Part shown: one piece after another, positions 1 through 10,223 of the stretch
Layout: every line of letters starts with the position of its first letter
Numbering within the stretch: position 1 is the first letter of the stretch
Assembly (NCBI RefSeq): GCF_000812465.1
Contig: NZ_JWMA01000033.1
Location: forward strand, 1 to 64,000
Source: Cupriavidus sp. IDO
Lineage (GTDB): Bacteria; Pseudomonadota; Gammaproteobacteria; Burkholderiales; Burkholderiaceae
Direction: 5' to 3'
DNA length: 64,000 nucleotides
The notes under the pieces: model-generated
Databases searched by the model: none
Seen by the model: the letters and a program-made list of their open reading frames with translations, nothing else
Told to the model about the DNA's origin: nothing
Made by a program: the position numbers and the translations under genes

Positions 1-222
1 ACGGAGGCGCCAATGTAAATTCAATGCGTCTGCCGGAGTACCGGCAGCGGTGTGTTGGCAAAGGATCGCTACCCGGGGGTGATTCCCGCGCGCCAGAGCC
101 TATGCGTAGGTTTGCGTAGAATTTGGAAAGCGGTGTGGTCAAATACCGACTTTGCGTGCCGGAGAATCCGGCGAAACGGGCGACATCTGCGCATGAGGAT
201 CGATCTGGCCGGGATAACGGTC

Positions 223-2034
223 ATGACAATCAGGACTGATGTGTTGAAACGGGCATTTGGCGTCGCGCGCTTGCGCCCGTGGCGGGTGCTGCTGCTCGTG
301 CTGCTGTCGCTCTGGCTGCTGCAGGCGCACGTTGCCCAGGCAGTCTACAAGGTCGAAGTCGAAGCGCCCAGGCCGATCCGCGAGATGCTCCAGGACCATC
401 TGGACCTGTCCCGCTACAAGGATCGCGACGACATCACGCCCGACCAGTTCGACTATATGGTCGAGACCGTAGGCGAGCAGGTGCGCCAGTTCACTTCCAC
501 CGAGGGCTATTTCGACCCCACCACGACCACCCGCGTCGAGGGCGAAGGCGACAAGCGCGTGGTGCACGTGATGGTCGATCCGGGCGCGCGCACGCTGATC
601 CGCAATGTCGACGTGCAGGTGACCGGCCAGGCGGCAACGCACTCGCCGGAGCAGATTGCGCAGATGCGCGCCAAATGGGGGCTGCCGGTTGGCGAGCCGT
701 TCCGGCAGCAGGCCTGGGACAAGGCCAAGGAAGATGCCTTGTTCGAGCTGCAGCGCCATACCTACTACGGCGCCCGGCTGGCGGCCTCGCAGGCGCGCAT
801 CGAACCCGATGAACTGCGCGCGGACCTGTCCGCGCACTATGCCAGCGGTCCGGCTTACCTGCTGGGACCGCTGCACGTCTCCGGCACACGCCGCTATCCG
901 GAACAGATCATCCACAACGTCAATCCGCTCAGCGTGGGCGAACCGTACCGCGTGGAGCGCCTGCTCGAACTGCAGCGCGCGATCCAGAACCAGCCTTATT
1001 TCTCCAACGTGCAGGTCGAGCTCGACCAGCCGCAAGGGGCCGCCGCGAACCCGCCCGATGGCGTGGTGACCGCGCCCGTCCACGTGACGGTGCGCGAGTA
1101 TCCCGCCCACCGGCTCAATTCCGGCGTCGGCTACACCACCGATACCGGCGCGCAGATCGAAGGCCGCTATTCCTATTACAACCTGTTCAACCGCGCCTGG
1201 ACCTTCGATTCGCAGGCGCGCCTGGAGCAGAAGCGTTCATACCTCTTTGCCGAGACGGCCATGCCGCCGGACAGCAGAACCTTCCGCAACAGTCTGTACA
1301 GCAGCTATGAGCGCACCATCGATATCGAGAACACCGATACGACGAGCTGGCGCGCTGGCCTCAAGCGCTCGCGCTCGCGCGAGAAGTACGACGTCACGAT
1401 GTCGCTCGATTTCTACTACGACGACCTGTTGCCGGTGGGGCAGGAACACCAGCTCAGCAAGGCGCTGGTGCCGGCATTTGCGTGGACGCGGCGCGATGTG
1501 GACAACCCTGTGTTTCCTCGCCGCGGCAATGTCATCAGCACCCAGGTGGGGGTAGCTGCCAAGAACCTCCTGAGCGACGCCACCTTCCTGCGGCTGTATG
1601 GCCGGATCCGCCAGTACGTGCCCGTCGGCAACCGCGACCTGTTCATCGCGCGGCTGGAACTGGGCGCGGACATGACCGGGGACAGTGCAAGCAGTATTCC
1701 CGCCTCGCTGCGCTTCCGTGCGGGCGGCAGCGACTCGATCCGCGGCTACGGCTACCAGTCGATCGGCACCAAGAGCGGCTCCAGCGTGCTGCCGGCCAAG
1801 TATCTCGGCACGGCCAGCCTGGAATACCAGTACTGGTTCAAGCCGGACTGGGGCGCGGCCGTGTTCTGGGACGCCGGCACCGCCACCGACAACCTGAAAG
1901 GCATTCGCATCTTCAACGGCGTCGGCATCGGTGCGCGCTGGCGCAGTCCGGTGGGCCCGGTGCAGCTTGACGTCGGCTATGGCGTGGAGGAGCACCAGTT
2001 CCGTCCGCACATCTCGCTGGGGGTAGCGTTCTGA
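223..2034 (+). CDS. tamA: Translocation and assembly module outer-membrane protein TamA
   Basis: BamA/Omp85-family outer-membrane barrel protein that works with TamB in assembling surface proteins and in envelope lipid homeostasis. From the ATG at 223 the protein is 603 aa, close to the family length. It starts with a basic n-region and a hydrophobic stretch ending in HVAQA, read as a signal peptide. POTRA-like modules fill roughly residues 40-300, and the last ~300 residues are a surface-antigen barrel with RAGGSDSIRGYGYQSIG, the RGY region of Omp85 proteins, ending in an aromatic-rich strand (ISLGVAF). The frame stays open upstream to a GTG at 52 and has an ATG at 193; 223 is chosen because it gives a normal signal peptide. 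No start has a strong Shine-Dalgarno sequence. tamB follows 31 bases later, so the two are probably cotranscribed. Confidence 0.9.
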   Translation: MTIRTDVLKRAFGVARLRPWRVLLLVLLSLWLLQAHVAQAVYKVEVEAPRPIREMLQDHLDLSRYKDRDDITPDQFDYMVETVGEQVRQFTSTEGYFDPTTTTRVEGEGDKRVVHVMVDPGARTLIRNVDVQVTGQAATHSPEQIAQMRAKWGLPVGEPFRQQAWDKAKEDALFELQRHTYYGARLAASQARIEPDELRADLSAHYASGPAYLLGPLHVSGTRRYPEQIIHNVNPLSVGEPYRVERLLELQRAIQNQPYFSNVQVELDQPQGAAANPPDGVVTAPVHVTVREYPAHRLNSGVGYTTDTGAQIEGRYSYYNLFNRAWTFDSQARLEQKRSYLFAETAMPPDSRTFRNSLYSSYERTIDIENTDTTSWRAGLKRSRSREKYDVTMSLDFYYDDLLPVGQEHQLSKALVPAFAWTRRDVDNPVFPRRGNVISTQVGVAAKNLLSDATFLRLYGRIRQYVPVGNRDLFIARLELGADMTGDSASSIPASLRFRAGGSDSIRGYGYQSIGTKSGSSVLPAKYLGTASLEYQYWFKPDWGAAVFWDAGTATDNLKGIRIFNGVGIGARWRSPVGPVQLDVGYGVEEHQFRPHISLGVAF

Positions 2035-2065
2035 TGGCGCGCCTCGTCCGACCCCGGTCACAGGC

Positions 2066-5000
2066 ATGAGCATTCCCGACATGCCCCCCGTTCCCGCTCG
2101 CGGCGACAACGCGCCGCCACCACCGCGCCGCCGCCGCGTGTGGCGCGTGCTGGCGTGGCTGCTGGCAGGCCTGCTGGTCTTGATGACAGCCCTTATCGCT
2201 GCCGGCGTGGCCGCGCTGCGCACCGAGGCGGGCACGCGCCACCTCTGGTCGCTGGCGACGCGATTGTCGGCAGGCATGCTCACCGGCAAGCTTGAGGGCG
2301 GCACCGTGGCCCACGGCCTGCGCCTGCGCGACGTGGTGTTCGCCAGCGGTAAAACGCGCGTGGCCGTCGATCGCGTGGATGCCAGCTGGGGCCTGGCTTG
2401 GCAGCCCCGGCAGTTGCATGTGGCATGGCTGCGCATCGGCAAGGTCGATGTCCGGCTTCCGCCGTCGGCGCCCAGCACCGGGCCGGCCACGATGCCGAAG
2501 TCGCTGGAGCTGCCGCTGGCGATCGATGTCGATTCCCTGACGCTGGAGCAGTTGTCGTTCTTGCAGGGTTCGGCGCCGACTGCCAGGCCGATGGTGTTCA
2601 GCGACCTCGCGGGCGCGCTGCATACGGACGGCGTGCGCCACCGCGTCAGCGTCGACCGTCTGGTCACGCCGTACGGCAAGCTCGCCGTCAACGCCCAGAT
2701 CGCCGGGAAGGTGCCGTTCGATCTCAGCGCGGAGGCGCTGCTCGAGGGCAGCTGGCAGAAGGAAGCGTTCGCCGTGAATGCCACCGCGAAAGGGTCGCTG
2801 CAGGCATTGCGTGCGGAGGTGGAAGCCAACGGCGATCGCATCAGGGCCCGCGCCGGCATCGACCTGACGCCGTTCGGCAAGGTGCCGTTCACGCACCTGC
2901 TGGTGGATGGGGAACGCATCAATCCGCGCCTGTTCAGCCCGACGGCGCCGCAGGCGAACCTCACCGTGCATGCCGAGCTGAGGCCGGTCGACGGTGTTGG
3001 CGTGCCCACGGACAAGGCCATGCCGGCATCGGTGCCAGCACCGGCGCCGGCCTCGGGCGCCTCGGCAGTGCCGGCGGCTCCAGCGGTCGCACCGGCCGCA
3101 CCGGCCACTGCGCCGCTGGCAGTCGCCGGCGACCTCGTAATCCGCAATCTCGAAGCCGGGCCCATCGACGCCGAACGCCTGCCGGTGCAGTCGGTACAGG
3201 CACATGTCGAGCTCAGCGAAATGGCACAGGCCGTGCGCGACCTGCGGATTTCCCTGCCCGGCAAGGCCGAGATCACGGGAAGCGGCTCGCTGCATAGCGG
3301 CCGGGGCGGGTTCGACCTCGATGTGCGCCGGCTGAACCCGGCCGCGCTCTATCGCTCGCTGAACGAGGCCAGCCTGTCGGGGCCGGTCGTGCTGCGGCTG
3401 GAGCCCGGCCGCCAGAGCGTGGCGCTGGACCTTACGGGCAGCGAGCTCAAGCTGTTTGCCGATGCCAGCCTCGACGCCGATACGCTGACGCTGGGCTCCT
3501 TGCGTGCGGCAGTGGGGCCGGGCGTGCTGACGGCCGAAGGCAAGCTCGGCCTCAAGGACAAGCAGGCCTTCGAGTTCAAGGGCAAGCTGGCCGGCTTCGA
3601 TCCGGCGCGGCTGGCCAAGGTGGCAGCGGGCCGGATCAACGCGGACTTTACGGCCAGCGGCACGCTTGAAGGCGAGCCGCGCGTCGCGCTGGACTTCGCC
3701 GTGGGCGAGAGCGAATACGCCGGGCTGCCGATGACCGGCGCGGGCAAGGTCCGGCTGGCCGGCGAACGGCTGCTGCCGAGCGAGGCATCGCTCAGCATGG
3801 CGGGCAACCAGGCCAACCTGCGCGGCAGTTTCGGGGCGCGGGGCGACCAGCTGAAGCTGGCGGTGGACGCGCCGCAGCTGGAACGACTGAAATTTGGCGT
3901 GGCGGGCCGGCTGAAACTGGATGCCACCATCACCGGCACGATCAGGAAGCCGGAGGTCGTGGCCGATTACAACGCGCAGGCGCTGGTGGTAGGCCCGCAC
4001 AAGGTTGCCACAGCCAGTGGCCATGCCGAAGTGCGCGGCGGACTCGACGGCACGCTTGCCGTGCAGCTCGCCGCGCGTGACTACCACGGCCCGCAAGCCA
4101 GCCTGCGCACGCTGGATGCGACGCTGAACGGCACGCAGGCCAACCACACCTTCGACGTCAAGGCCGCCGGCAGCCTGCACCAGCGGCCGATGCAGCTGGC
4201 GCTGTCCGGGCAGGGCGCCTGGAAGGGCGGCACGAATGGCTGGAACGGCACCATCCGCACGCTGGAAGGACGCAGTACCGTCAACGTGCGGCTCGCGGCA
4301 CCGACGCAGCTGCTGGTGGCGGACCAGCACATCCGGCTGGGCGCGGCACGGTTGCTGCTGGACCGCTCCACGCTGACGATCGACAACCTCGACTGGGATC
4401 ACGGCCGCATTCGGACCCAGGGCAATCTCGATGGCCTGCAGGTGGGCCACGTGCTGGAGCTGGTTGAAACGATTACCGGCGAAAAGCCGCCGATGCGCAG
4501 CGATCTCGTGATCGATGGCCGCTGGAATCTTTCCCTGGCCGAGACGGCGACAGGGTTTGCCGAGCTGCGCCGCCGCAGCGGCGATGTCTCCGTCAATGCC
4601 GGACGCGGCTTCACCACCCTCGGTTTGGGCGAGACCGGCGTGCGTGCCGAGGCCACGGGCAATCGCATCACGCTGCGCGGCGGCATGGTGTCTTCGCGCA
4701 TTGGCAAGCTGGCCGTGGATGCCTCGGCCGGGCTGATCGCCGACCAGGGCCTGCAGACGATCGGGCCGCAGTCGACGCTGGGCGGCACGGTCACCATCGA
4801 TGTGCCGCGCGTGAAGTCGCTGGAAGCGCTGACCGGCCCGCAGTACGCCTTCGACGGCAAGCTGGCGGCGGCAATGCGGCTGGCCGGCACGGTTGGCGCG
4901 CCGCTGCTGACCGGCACCATCGACGGCGACAGCCTTGCCGTCACGCTCTACGATGAAGGGCTGCGTCTGACCGACGGCACCGTGCGCGTCGTGCTCGACC

Positions 5001-6214
5001 AGAACACCATCGAACTCAAGCACGTGGAATTCCACGGCGGCGACGGCAAGATCACGGCAACCGGCAACGTTAAGCTGGGCGAAGCCAATCCCAACCTGAC
5101 CGGAAAGATCGTTGCCGACAAGCTGCAGCTGTTTGCCAGCCCCGAGCGCACGCTGATCGTCTCCGGTGATGCCACCATCGCCAACGAGAACAAGCAGATC
5201 GTGATTCGCGGCAAGTTCCGCGTGGATCGTGGCCTGTTCGACCTGCCCAAGGCCGGTGCGCCCGTGCTTGGCGATGACGTGATCGTGGTGCGCCGCAAGG
5301 ACCAGCGCGCGGTCAAGACGGCGGCTACGCCGATGCCGGAAACGAAGCCCGCCAGCCGGTTCAGCCCGGTCGTCGACCTGACGGTGGATCTGGGCAACGA
5401 TTTCCGCTTCCGTGGCGCCGGCGCCGACCTGAGGCTGGCTGGCCAGCTCGGCATCAAGAGCGAGCCATTGTCGCCCCTGCGCGCAAACGGCACCGTGCGC
5501 GTGACCGATGGCACGTACGAGGCGTTTGGCCGCAAGCTGAACATCGAGCGCGGCATCGTCAACTTCAACGGTCCGGTAGACAACCCGAATATCAACATCC
5601 GCGCCATGCGCCGCAACCAGGAAGTGGAGGCGGGCGTAGAGGTCACCGGCACCGTGCGCCTGCCGCGCGTGCGGCTGGTGTCGGAGCCCAATGTGCCGGA
5701 GGAAGATAAGCTATCGTGGCTGATGTTCGGCTACGGTGCGGAAAGCGCGGGGGCCGGCCAGCAGAAACAGATGGGCGGTGGGGCGCTGGGCGGTGCCGCG
5801 CTGGGCATGATCGGCGGCAAGGCGGGCAAGGGAATCGTGCAGCATTTCGGCATCGACGAATTCTCGATCGGGCCCAGTACGGCTGGCCTGAACGAGCAGC
5901 AGGTGGTGAGCGTGGGCAAGGCGGTCACCGACCAGTTCTCGGTCGGCTACGAGCAGAGCCTGACCTCGGCCTCCAACGTGGTCAAGCTGACCTGGGCTTT
6001 CTCGCGGCGCTGGTCGCTGATTGCGAAGGGCGGCTCCATCAACGGATTGTCGGTATTGTTCAACCGCCGCTTCGACAGCTGGGCCAACCTGTTCACCGGG
6101 GCCTCGAGCCGCAGCGGCACCAGCAGGAGCCAGCAGGATGGGAACCCGGAATCAGATACCGAGAGCGCCGCGCAGGCAGCGTCCGAAGCCGCCGTCGAGC
6201 CCGTGCGGCGTTGA
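2066..6214 (+). CDS. tamB: Translocation and assembly module inner-membrane protein TamB
   Basis: Large AsmA/TamB-family protein of 1382 aa (E. coli TamB is 1259 aa), anchored in the inner membrane and spanning the periplasm toward TamA. A basic run (PPRRRRVWR) and one hydrophobic helix at about residues 26-50 form the uncleaved anchor. The middle consists of long repetitive beta-strand sequence. The TamB (DUF490) domain lies in the C-terminal ~350 residues, with the typical DKLSWLMFGYG and DQFSVGYEQSL segments. Two oddities: an Ala/Pro-rich linker at about residues 315-350 interrupts the strand repeats, and a polar tail of about 35 residues follows the usual C-terminal end. The position directly after tamA is the standard operon order. 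Confidence 0.92.
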   Translation: MSIPDMPPVPARGDNAPPPPRRRRVWRVLAWLLAGLLVLMTALIAAGVAALRTEAGTRHLWSLATRLSAGMLTGKLEGGTVAHGLRLRDVVFASGKTRVAVDRVDASWGLAWQPRQLHVAWLRIGKVDVRLPPSAPSTGPATMPKSLELPLAIDVDSLTLEQLSFLQGSAPTARPMVFSDLAGALHTDGVRHRVSVDRLVTPYGKLAVNAQIAGKVPFDLSAEALLEGSWQKEAFAVNATAKGSLQALRAEVEANGDRIRARAGIDLTPFGKVPFTHLLVDGERINPRLFSPTAPQANLTVHAELRPVDGVGVPTDKAMPASVPAPAPASGASAVPAAPAVAPAAPATAPLAVAGDLVIRNLEAGPIDAERLPVQSVQAHVELSEMAQAVRDLRISLPGKAEITGSGSLHSGRGGFDLDVRRLNPAALYRSLNEASLSGPVVLRLEPGRQSVALDLTGSELKLFADASLDADTLTLGSLRAAVGPGVLTAEGKLGLKDKQAFEFKGKLAGFDPARLAKVAAGRINADFTASGTLEGEPRVALDFAVGESEYAGLPMTGAGKVRLAGERLLPSEASLSMAGNQANLRGSFGARGDQLKLAVDAPQLERLKFGVAGRLKLDATITGTIRKPEVVADYNAQALVVGPHKVATASGHAEVRGGLDGTLAVQLAARDYHGPQASLRTLDATLNGTQANHTFDVKAAGSLHQRPMQLALSGQGAWKGGTNGWNGTIRTLEGRSTVNVRLAAPTQLLVADQHIRLGAARLLLDRSTLTIDNLDWDHGRIRTQGNLDGLQVGHVLELVETITGEKPPMRSDLVIDGRWNLSLAETATGFAELRRRSGDVSVNAGRGFTTLGLGETGVRAEATGNRITLRGGMVSSRIGKLAVDASAGLIADQGLQTIGPQSTLGGTVTIDVPRVKSLEALTGPQYAFDGKLAAAMRLAGTVGAPLLTGTIDGDSLAVTLYDEGLRLTDGTVRVVLDQNTIELKHVEFHGGDGKITATGNVKLGEANPNLTGKIVADKLQLFASPERTLIVSGDATIANENKQIVIRGKFRVDRGLFDLPKAGAPVLGDDVIVVRRKDQRAVKTAATPMPETKPASRFSPVVDLTVDLGNDFRFRGAGADLRLAGQLGIKSEPLSPLRANGTVRVTDGTYEAFGRKLNIERGIVNFNGPVDNPNINIRAMRRNQEVEAGVEVTGTVRLPRVRLVSEPNVPEEDKLSWLMFGYGAESAGAGQQKQMGGGALGGAALGMIGGKAGKGIVQHFGIDEFSIGPSTAGLNEQQVVSVGKAVTDQFSVGYEQSLTSASNVVKLTWAFSRRWSLIAKGGSINGLSVLFNRRFDSWANLFTGASSRSGTSRSQQDGNPESDTESAAQAASEAAVEPVRR

Positions 6215-6266
6215 CGCCTCGCTCACCGTCACCACCACTCTTGCGTCGCCACGACGCCTTGCCGCC

Positions 6267-6818
6267 ATGGGACTGATTGCCTCCGTGCTTGCGCTGTTCG
6301 GCTGTGACCAGCAGAAAGTCGATGAAGCGATGAAGAAGGCGGGCGACGCGGCCCGCAATACGTGGAACGCGGTCAAGCCCGACAGCCAGCTGTTCAAGGG
6401 CATCGAGCCCGGGCAGTCGACCGAAGAGGACCTGCGGCGCCAGGCCGGCAAGCCGGAAATCGTGTGGGAGGAAGATGACGGCGGGCGGCGCCTCGAGTAC
6501 CCGCGGGGGCCGGAAGGCACGACGACCTGGATGGTGACGATCGGCGCCGACGGCAAGGTCAGCAAGATCGAACAGGTGCTTACCGCCGACAACTTCGCCC
6601 GCGTGCGCGCGGGCATGAGCAAGGACCAGATCCGGCGCCTGCTGGGCAAGCCGACCAAGGTCGAGGCATTTGCGCTGAAGAAGGAGGAGGTGTGGGGCTA
6701 CCGCTGGATGGAGACCTCGACCGACAAGGCCTTCTTCAACGTGCATTTCAATACCGACGGCACGGTCACGACGACCTCGCGCAGCGACGATCCGTCGAAG
6801 ATGCAGGGCGGGGGCTGA
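6267..6818 (+). CDS. BamE/SmpA-family outer-membrane lipoprotein
   Basis: Small lipoprotein of 183 aa. The ATG at 6267 gives a short hydrophobic leader ending LALFGC, so Cys13 is the likely lipidated residue (Phe at -2 is not ideal). Two related segments, FKGIEPGQSTEEDLRRQAGKP near residue 40 and ARVRAGMSKDQIRRLLGKP near residue 110, look like two copies of the BamE/OmlA motif (helix, then G-x-P). BamE-type proteins assist outer-membrane protein assembly; placement 52 bases after tamB suggests this copy serves the Tam machinery, which is inference. It is probably not the housekeeping bamE, which is shorter and single-domain. The frame is open upstream inside tamB, but 6267 is the first start giving a lipoprotein signal. 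Confidence 0.78.
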   Translation: MGLIASVLALFGCDQQKVDEAMKKAGDAARNTWNAVKPDSQLFKGIEPGQSTEEDLRRQAGKPEIVWEEDDGGRRLEYPRGPEGTTTWMVTIGADGKVSKIEQVLTADNFARVRAGMSKDQIRRLLGKPTKVEAFALKKEEVWGYRWMETSTDKAFFNVHFNTDGTVTTTSRSDDPSKMQGGG

Positions 6819-6831
6819 CCGGTCCCCCAAA

Positions 6832-6868
6832 GAAAAACGGCGGCAGCCCGAAGGCGCCGCCGTCTTTT
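6832..6868. terminator. Bidirectional intrinsic terminator between convergent genes
   Basis: Perfect 8-bp stem ACGGCGGC (6837-6844) with GCCGCCGT (6856-6863). It is flanked by an A-rich run on the left and CTTTT on the right, so it can terminate both the tamAB-lipoprotein operon and metG. Confidence 0.85.
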
Positions 6869-6885
6869 ATTCAGGCAGTGCGCGC

Positions 6886-8952
6886 TCAGCGAATCCGCAT
6901 ACCCGGCACCGCACCGCTGTGCGGCTCCAGGATATACAGGCCCGGTGCCGCCTTCTCGTCAGCAGCCGAGGCCGCCAGCACCATGCCTTCGGACACGCCG
7001 AATTTCATCTTGCGCGGCGCCAGGTTGGCAACGACCACCGTCAGCTTGCCCACCAGCTGCTCCGGCGTGTAGGCCGACTGGATGCCCGAGAACACATTGC
7101 GGGTGCGGCCTTCGCCCAGGTCCAGCGTGATCTGCAGCAGCTTGTTCGAGCCTTCCACCTTCTGGCATTCCACGATCTTCGCCACGCGCAGGTCAACCTT
7201 GGCGAAATCGTCGATGGTGATGGTGTCGGCGATCGGCTCGATCGACGATGCCGCCGCCCCGGTGGCGGCAGGCGCGGTAGCCTGCAGCGAATCGCGGTTG
7301 GCGGCCAGCAATGCGTCGACCTGCTTGGCGTCCACGCGCGTCATCAGGTGCGAGTACGGCTGCACCGGGCTGCCGGCCGACAGCTGCTTGTCGATGGCGC
7401 GCCAGTCGAGCGGCTCGATGTTCAGGAAGCGTTCGACGCCGGCGGCCATGGCAGGAACCACGGGCTTCAGGAAGACGGTCAGCAGGCGGAAGGCTTCCAG
7501 CGAGACCGAGCAGGCCGCATGCAGCGCTGCGCGCTTGCTTTCGTCCTTGGCCAGTTCCCACGGCTTTTCGGTATCGACGAAGGCGTTGACCGCATCGGTC
7601 AGCTCCATCACCAGCCGCAGCGCCTTGCTGTACTCGCGGCCTTCGTAGAAGTGCGCCACCTGCGGCGCGGCCTCGCGCAGCTGCTCGAGCAGCGGATGGG
7701 CGAGGGCGGCTTCGTTGACCACGCCGTCAAAGCGCTTGACCAGGAAGCCCGCGGCGCGGCTGGCAATATTGACGTACTTGCCGATCAGGTCGCTGTTCAC
7801 GCGCGCGATGAAATCATCGAGGTTCAGGTCGAGGTCTTCCATGCTGGCGTTGAGCTTGGCGGCGAAGTAGTAGCGCAGCCATTCCGGGTTCATGCCGGTG
7901 TCGATATAGCTCTGCGCGGTGATGAAGGTGCCGCGCGACTTGCTCATCTTCGCGCCGTCCACGGTCAGGAAGCCGTGGGCAAACACGTTGGTCGGGGTGC
8001 GGTAGCCCGAGAAGCGCAGCATCGCCGGCCAGAACAGCGTGTGGAAGTAGAGGATGTCCTTGCCGATGAAGTGGTACTGCTCGGCGGTCGAGTGCGGGCC
8101 GACCCACGCGTCGAAATCGATGCCCTTCTTCTCGGCCAGGTTCTTGAAGCTGGCGTAGTAGCCGATCGGGGCGTCGAGCCACACGTAGAAGTACTTGCCG
8201 GGCGCGCCGGGAATCTCGAAGCCGAAGTAGGGGGCATCGCGCGAGATGTCCCAGTCGGACAGCGTCGAGGTCTCGCCTTCGCTGCCCAGCCATTCCTGCA
8301 TCTTGTTGGCGGCTTCGGGCTGCGCCAGATCGGCCACCCATTCGCGCAGGAAGCTCTCGCAGCGCGGATCGGACAGCTTGAAGAAGTAGTGGGCCGACGA
8401 CTTCCGCACCGGGGTCGCGCCGGACACCACCGAGTACGGATTCTTCAGGTCGGTGGGCACGTAGGTGGTGCCGCACACTTCACAGGAATCGCCGTACTGG
8501 TCCTTGGCGCCGCACTTCGGGCACTCGCCCTTGATGAAGCGGTCCGGCAGGAACATGTTCTTGACCGGGTCGTAGAACTGCTCGACCTCGCGCTCGGCGA
8601 TCAGGTCCTCGGCCTTCAGGGACAGGTAGATCTTCTCGCACAGTTGCCGGTTCTCGTCGGCATCGGTGCTGTAGTAGTTGTCGAACGACACCAGGAAGCT
8701 GTCGAAGTCGCGCTTATGCTCGGTCCAGACGCGGTCGATCAGCTGCTTGGGCGTAATCCCTTCCTTCTCCGCGCGCAGCATGACCGGCGTGCCGTGGGTA
8801 TCGTCGGCGCCGACGTAGTAGACCTCGTTGCCCATCATGCGCTGGAAACGCACCCAGATATCGGTCTGGATGTATTCCACCAGGTGGCCGATGTGGATCT
8901 GGCCGTTGGCATAAGGCAGGGCGGATGTGACGAGGATGCGACGTGCGGTCAT
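6886..8952 (-). CDS. metG: Methionyl-tRNA synthetase
   Basis: Charges tRNA-Met with methionine in the cytoplasm. It is 688 aa from the ATG at 8952, close to the 677 aa of E. coli MetG; an in-frame TTG two codons earlier is less likely. The class I signature HIGH is at residues 20-23 and KMSKS lies in the catalytic core. The connective-peptide zinc knuckle is visible as CPKCG and CEVCG near residues 145-165. The C-terminal ~110 residues are an EMAP/Trbp111-like tRNA-binding domain ([11 protein letters not shown], then [13 protein letters not shown]), so this is the long dimeric type. It is transcribed alone toward the shared terminator. Confidence 0.97.
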   Translation of the reverse strand: MTARRILVTSALPYANGQIHIGHLVEYIQTDIWVRFQRMMGNEVYYVGADDTHGTPVMLRAEKEGITPKQLIDRVWTEHKRDFDSFLVSFDNYYSTDADENRQLCEKIYLSLKAEDLIAEREVEQFYDPVKNMFLPDRFIKGECPKCGAKDQYGDSCEVCGTTYVPTDLKNPYSVVSGATPVRKSSAHYFFKLSDPRCESFLREWVADLAQPEAANKMQEWLGSEGETSTLSDWDISRDAPYFGFEIPGAPGKYFYVWLDAPIGYYASFKNLAEKKGIDFDAWVGPHSTAEQYHFIGKDILYFHTLFWPAMLRFSGYRTPTNVFAHGFLTVDGAKMSKSRGTFITAQSYIDTGMNPEWLRYYFAAKLNASMEDLDLNLDDFIARVNSDLIGKYVNIASRAAGFLVKRFDGVVNEAALAHPLLEQLREAAPQVAHFYEGREYSKALRLVMELTDAVNAFVDTEKPWELAKDESKRAALHAACSVSLEAFRLLTVFLKPVVPAMAAGVERFLNIEPLDWRAIDKQLSAGSPVQPYSHLMTRVDAKQVDALLAANRDSLQATAPAATGAAASSIEPIADTITIDDFAKVDLRVAKIVECQKVEGSNKLLQITLDLGEGRTRNVFSGIQSAYTPEQLVGKLTVVVANLAPRKMKFGVSEGMVLAASAADEKAAPGLYILEPHSGAVPGMRIR

Positions 8953-9115
8953 AAACAAGAGCCGGTCAGAAAGCGGGGAAGTTCGGGAGGGACAGCGGGG
9001 CCGGACGGCCCGGTGCTCGCCGGGAAACGGCTATTTTAGCAAGCGGGCGCGCTTGTCGGGCCGGTTGCACATGGTGGAATGCCGCCGGCGATCCGCGAGA
9101 CGGCAGCGAACAGGC

Positions 9116-9143
9116 AAAAAAAAGCGCCGGTCAGTGCCGGCGC
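9116..9143 (-). terminator. Intrinsic terminator of the OmpA-like lipoprotein gene
   Basis: Read on the minus strand: a perfect 7-bp GC stem (GCGCCGG with CCGGCGC, 6-base loop) followed by eight T. It lies about 105 bases past the stop of the OmpA-like gene and upstream of metG. The rest of the 297-base interval 8953-9249 shows no gene and presumably carries the metG promoter. Confidence 0.85.
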
Positions 9144-9249
9144 AGCTTTCCACAACGGAAAAGGAGGAGAAATCAGGCACCGCCCGGGAGGTCAGCCACC
9201 CATCGCGAGCCAGCGACGGTGGCAAGCGGTACCTGTCTCTATGACAGGA

Positions 9250-9888
9250 TCACCCCTGAATTGGTTTCAAAAATATTTCGACGCGGCGATTTTGTGTCCG
9301 GCCGGCCTCTGTGGCGTTGTCCGCCACGGGCTGGGTCTGGCCCCGGCCTTCGGCCGACAGGCGGTTCCGTGCGACGCCGCGATCACCCAGGTAGCTCGCC
9401 ACGCTCTGGGCGCGGCGCTGCGACAGCTGCATGTTGTAGTTCGGATTGCCGGTGCTGTCGGTATGGCCGACCACGTTGGCGCTCACGTCCTGGTGCTGGC
9501 CCAGGGTTTGCGCCACCTGGTCGAGCACGCTGCGGAACGAAGGCTTGATGCTGGCGCTGTCCGTGTCAAACGTCACCTGGCTCGGGATATTGACCTTGAG
9601 GGAGCCGTCCGGCTGCTCGGTGATCTGGGTGCCGGTGCCCGCCGTGTCCTTGCTCAGCTTGCCGCGGATGGCGTTCCAGTTGTAGCCTGTTGCGCCGCCG
9701 ATGGCACCGCCAACGGCCGCGCCGACCAGCGTGCCGGTGGTGTTGCCGCCGATCAGATTGCCCAGGCCGGCGCCGACTGCCGCGCCCACGCCGGTGCCGA
9801 CCGCCGTGTGGGTCTGCTGCTCGGTGGCGCAACCAGCGGCCAGCAGCGTGGCAGCAGCGAGAGAAACGGTGACGAGCTTGAGATTCAT
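9250..9888 (-). CDS. OmpA-family lipoprotein with glycine-zipper segment
   Basis: 212-aa envelope protein. The ATG at 9888 is preceded by a strong ribosome site (GAAGGAGAAA). The leader ends LLAAGC with Cys20 as the lipidation site. Residues ~30-75 are a Gly/Ala-rich glycine-zipper region (GVGAAVGAGLGNLIGG and related repeats) that may insert in the membrane. Residues ~105-212 form an OmpA C-terminal peptidoglycan-binding domain with the features NVVGHTDSTG, LSQRRAQSV and NRRVEI. The architecture resembles YiaD-type proteins: the lipid end sits in the outer membrane and the OmpA domain on the cell wall. Monocistronic, with its own terminator, divergent from apbC. Confidence 0.9.
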   Translation of the reverse strand: MNLKLVTVSLAAATLLAAGCATEQQTHTAVGTGVGAAVGAGLGNLIGGNTTGTLVGAAVGGAIGGATGYNWNAIRGKLSKDTAGTGTQITEQPDGSLKVNIPSQVTFDTDSASIKPSFRSVLDQVAQTLGQHQDVSANVVGHTDSTGNPNYNMQLSQRRAQSVASYLGDRGVARNRLSAEGRGQTQPVADNATEAGRTQNRRVEIFLKPIQG

Positions 9889-10223
9889 GCTTTCTCCTTC
9901 TGATATTCCCGTAAGTATTTTTTGTCCTGCAATGCGATGGTAACTGTTTCCGCGTGTGCAGGGCAGGCCGCGTACTGTCTGGTCGGGCCGGTGTCTGACG
10001 CCAGCAGGCGACAGGCAAAGCCGGGCCTTGCGCGGCACAAGCGCACTACAATATGGATATGGCGGCGCACGCACAAGTGCAAGGTTGTGAGATTTGTAAA
10101 TGTCTGTAATCCCACAGGGCAGGCAGGGAGAATCCACTCCGATTCCCGGGTCTCATGGTCACTGCTTCATACTTTGATACATTACGCGCCAGTCCCCACC
10201 CATACCGAACAGCGGAGTTTGTC
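9889..10223. other. Divergent intergenic region between OmpA-like gene and apbC
   Basis: 335 bases with no gene. It must hold the promoters for both flanking genes. On the plus strand TGGTCA (10156-10161), 16 bases, then TACATT (10178-10183) is a weak sigma70-like match upstream of apbC. I see no RNA gene or clear repeat here. Confidence 0.4.

Noticed and set aside
30..47. Hairpin CTGCCGG-AGTA-CCGGCAG at the left edge
   Set aside because: A perfect stem, but without T tract and at the window edge; it may be the terminator of a gene outside, which cannot be judged here.
1237..5035. Very long open frames on the minus strand across tamA and tamB (over 600 and 1000 codons)
   Set aside because: They are antisense shadows from high GC at the third codon position; the translation is rich in His, Arg and Gln with no domain, and the plus-strand genes are clear family members.
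6919..9039. 706-codon open frame on the plus strand opposite metG
   Set aside because: Shadow of metG with low-complexity composition and no recognisable motif.
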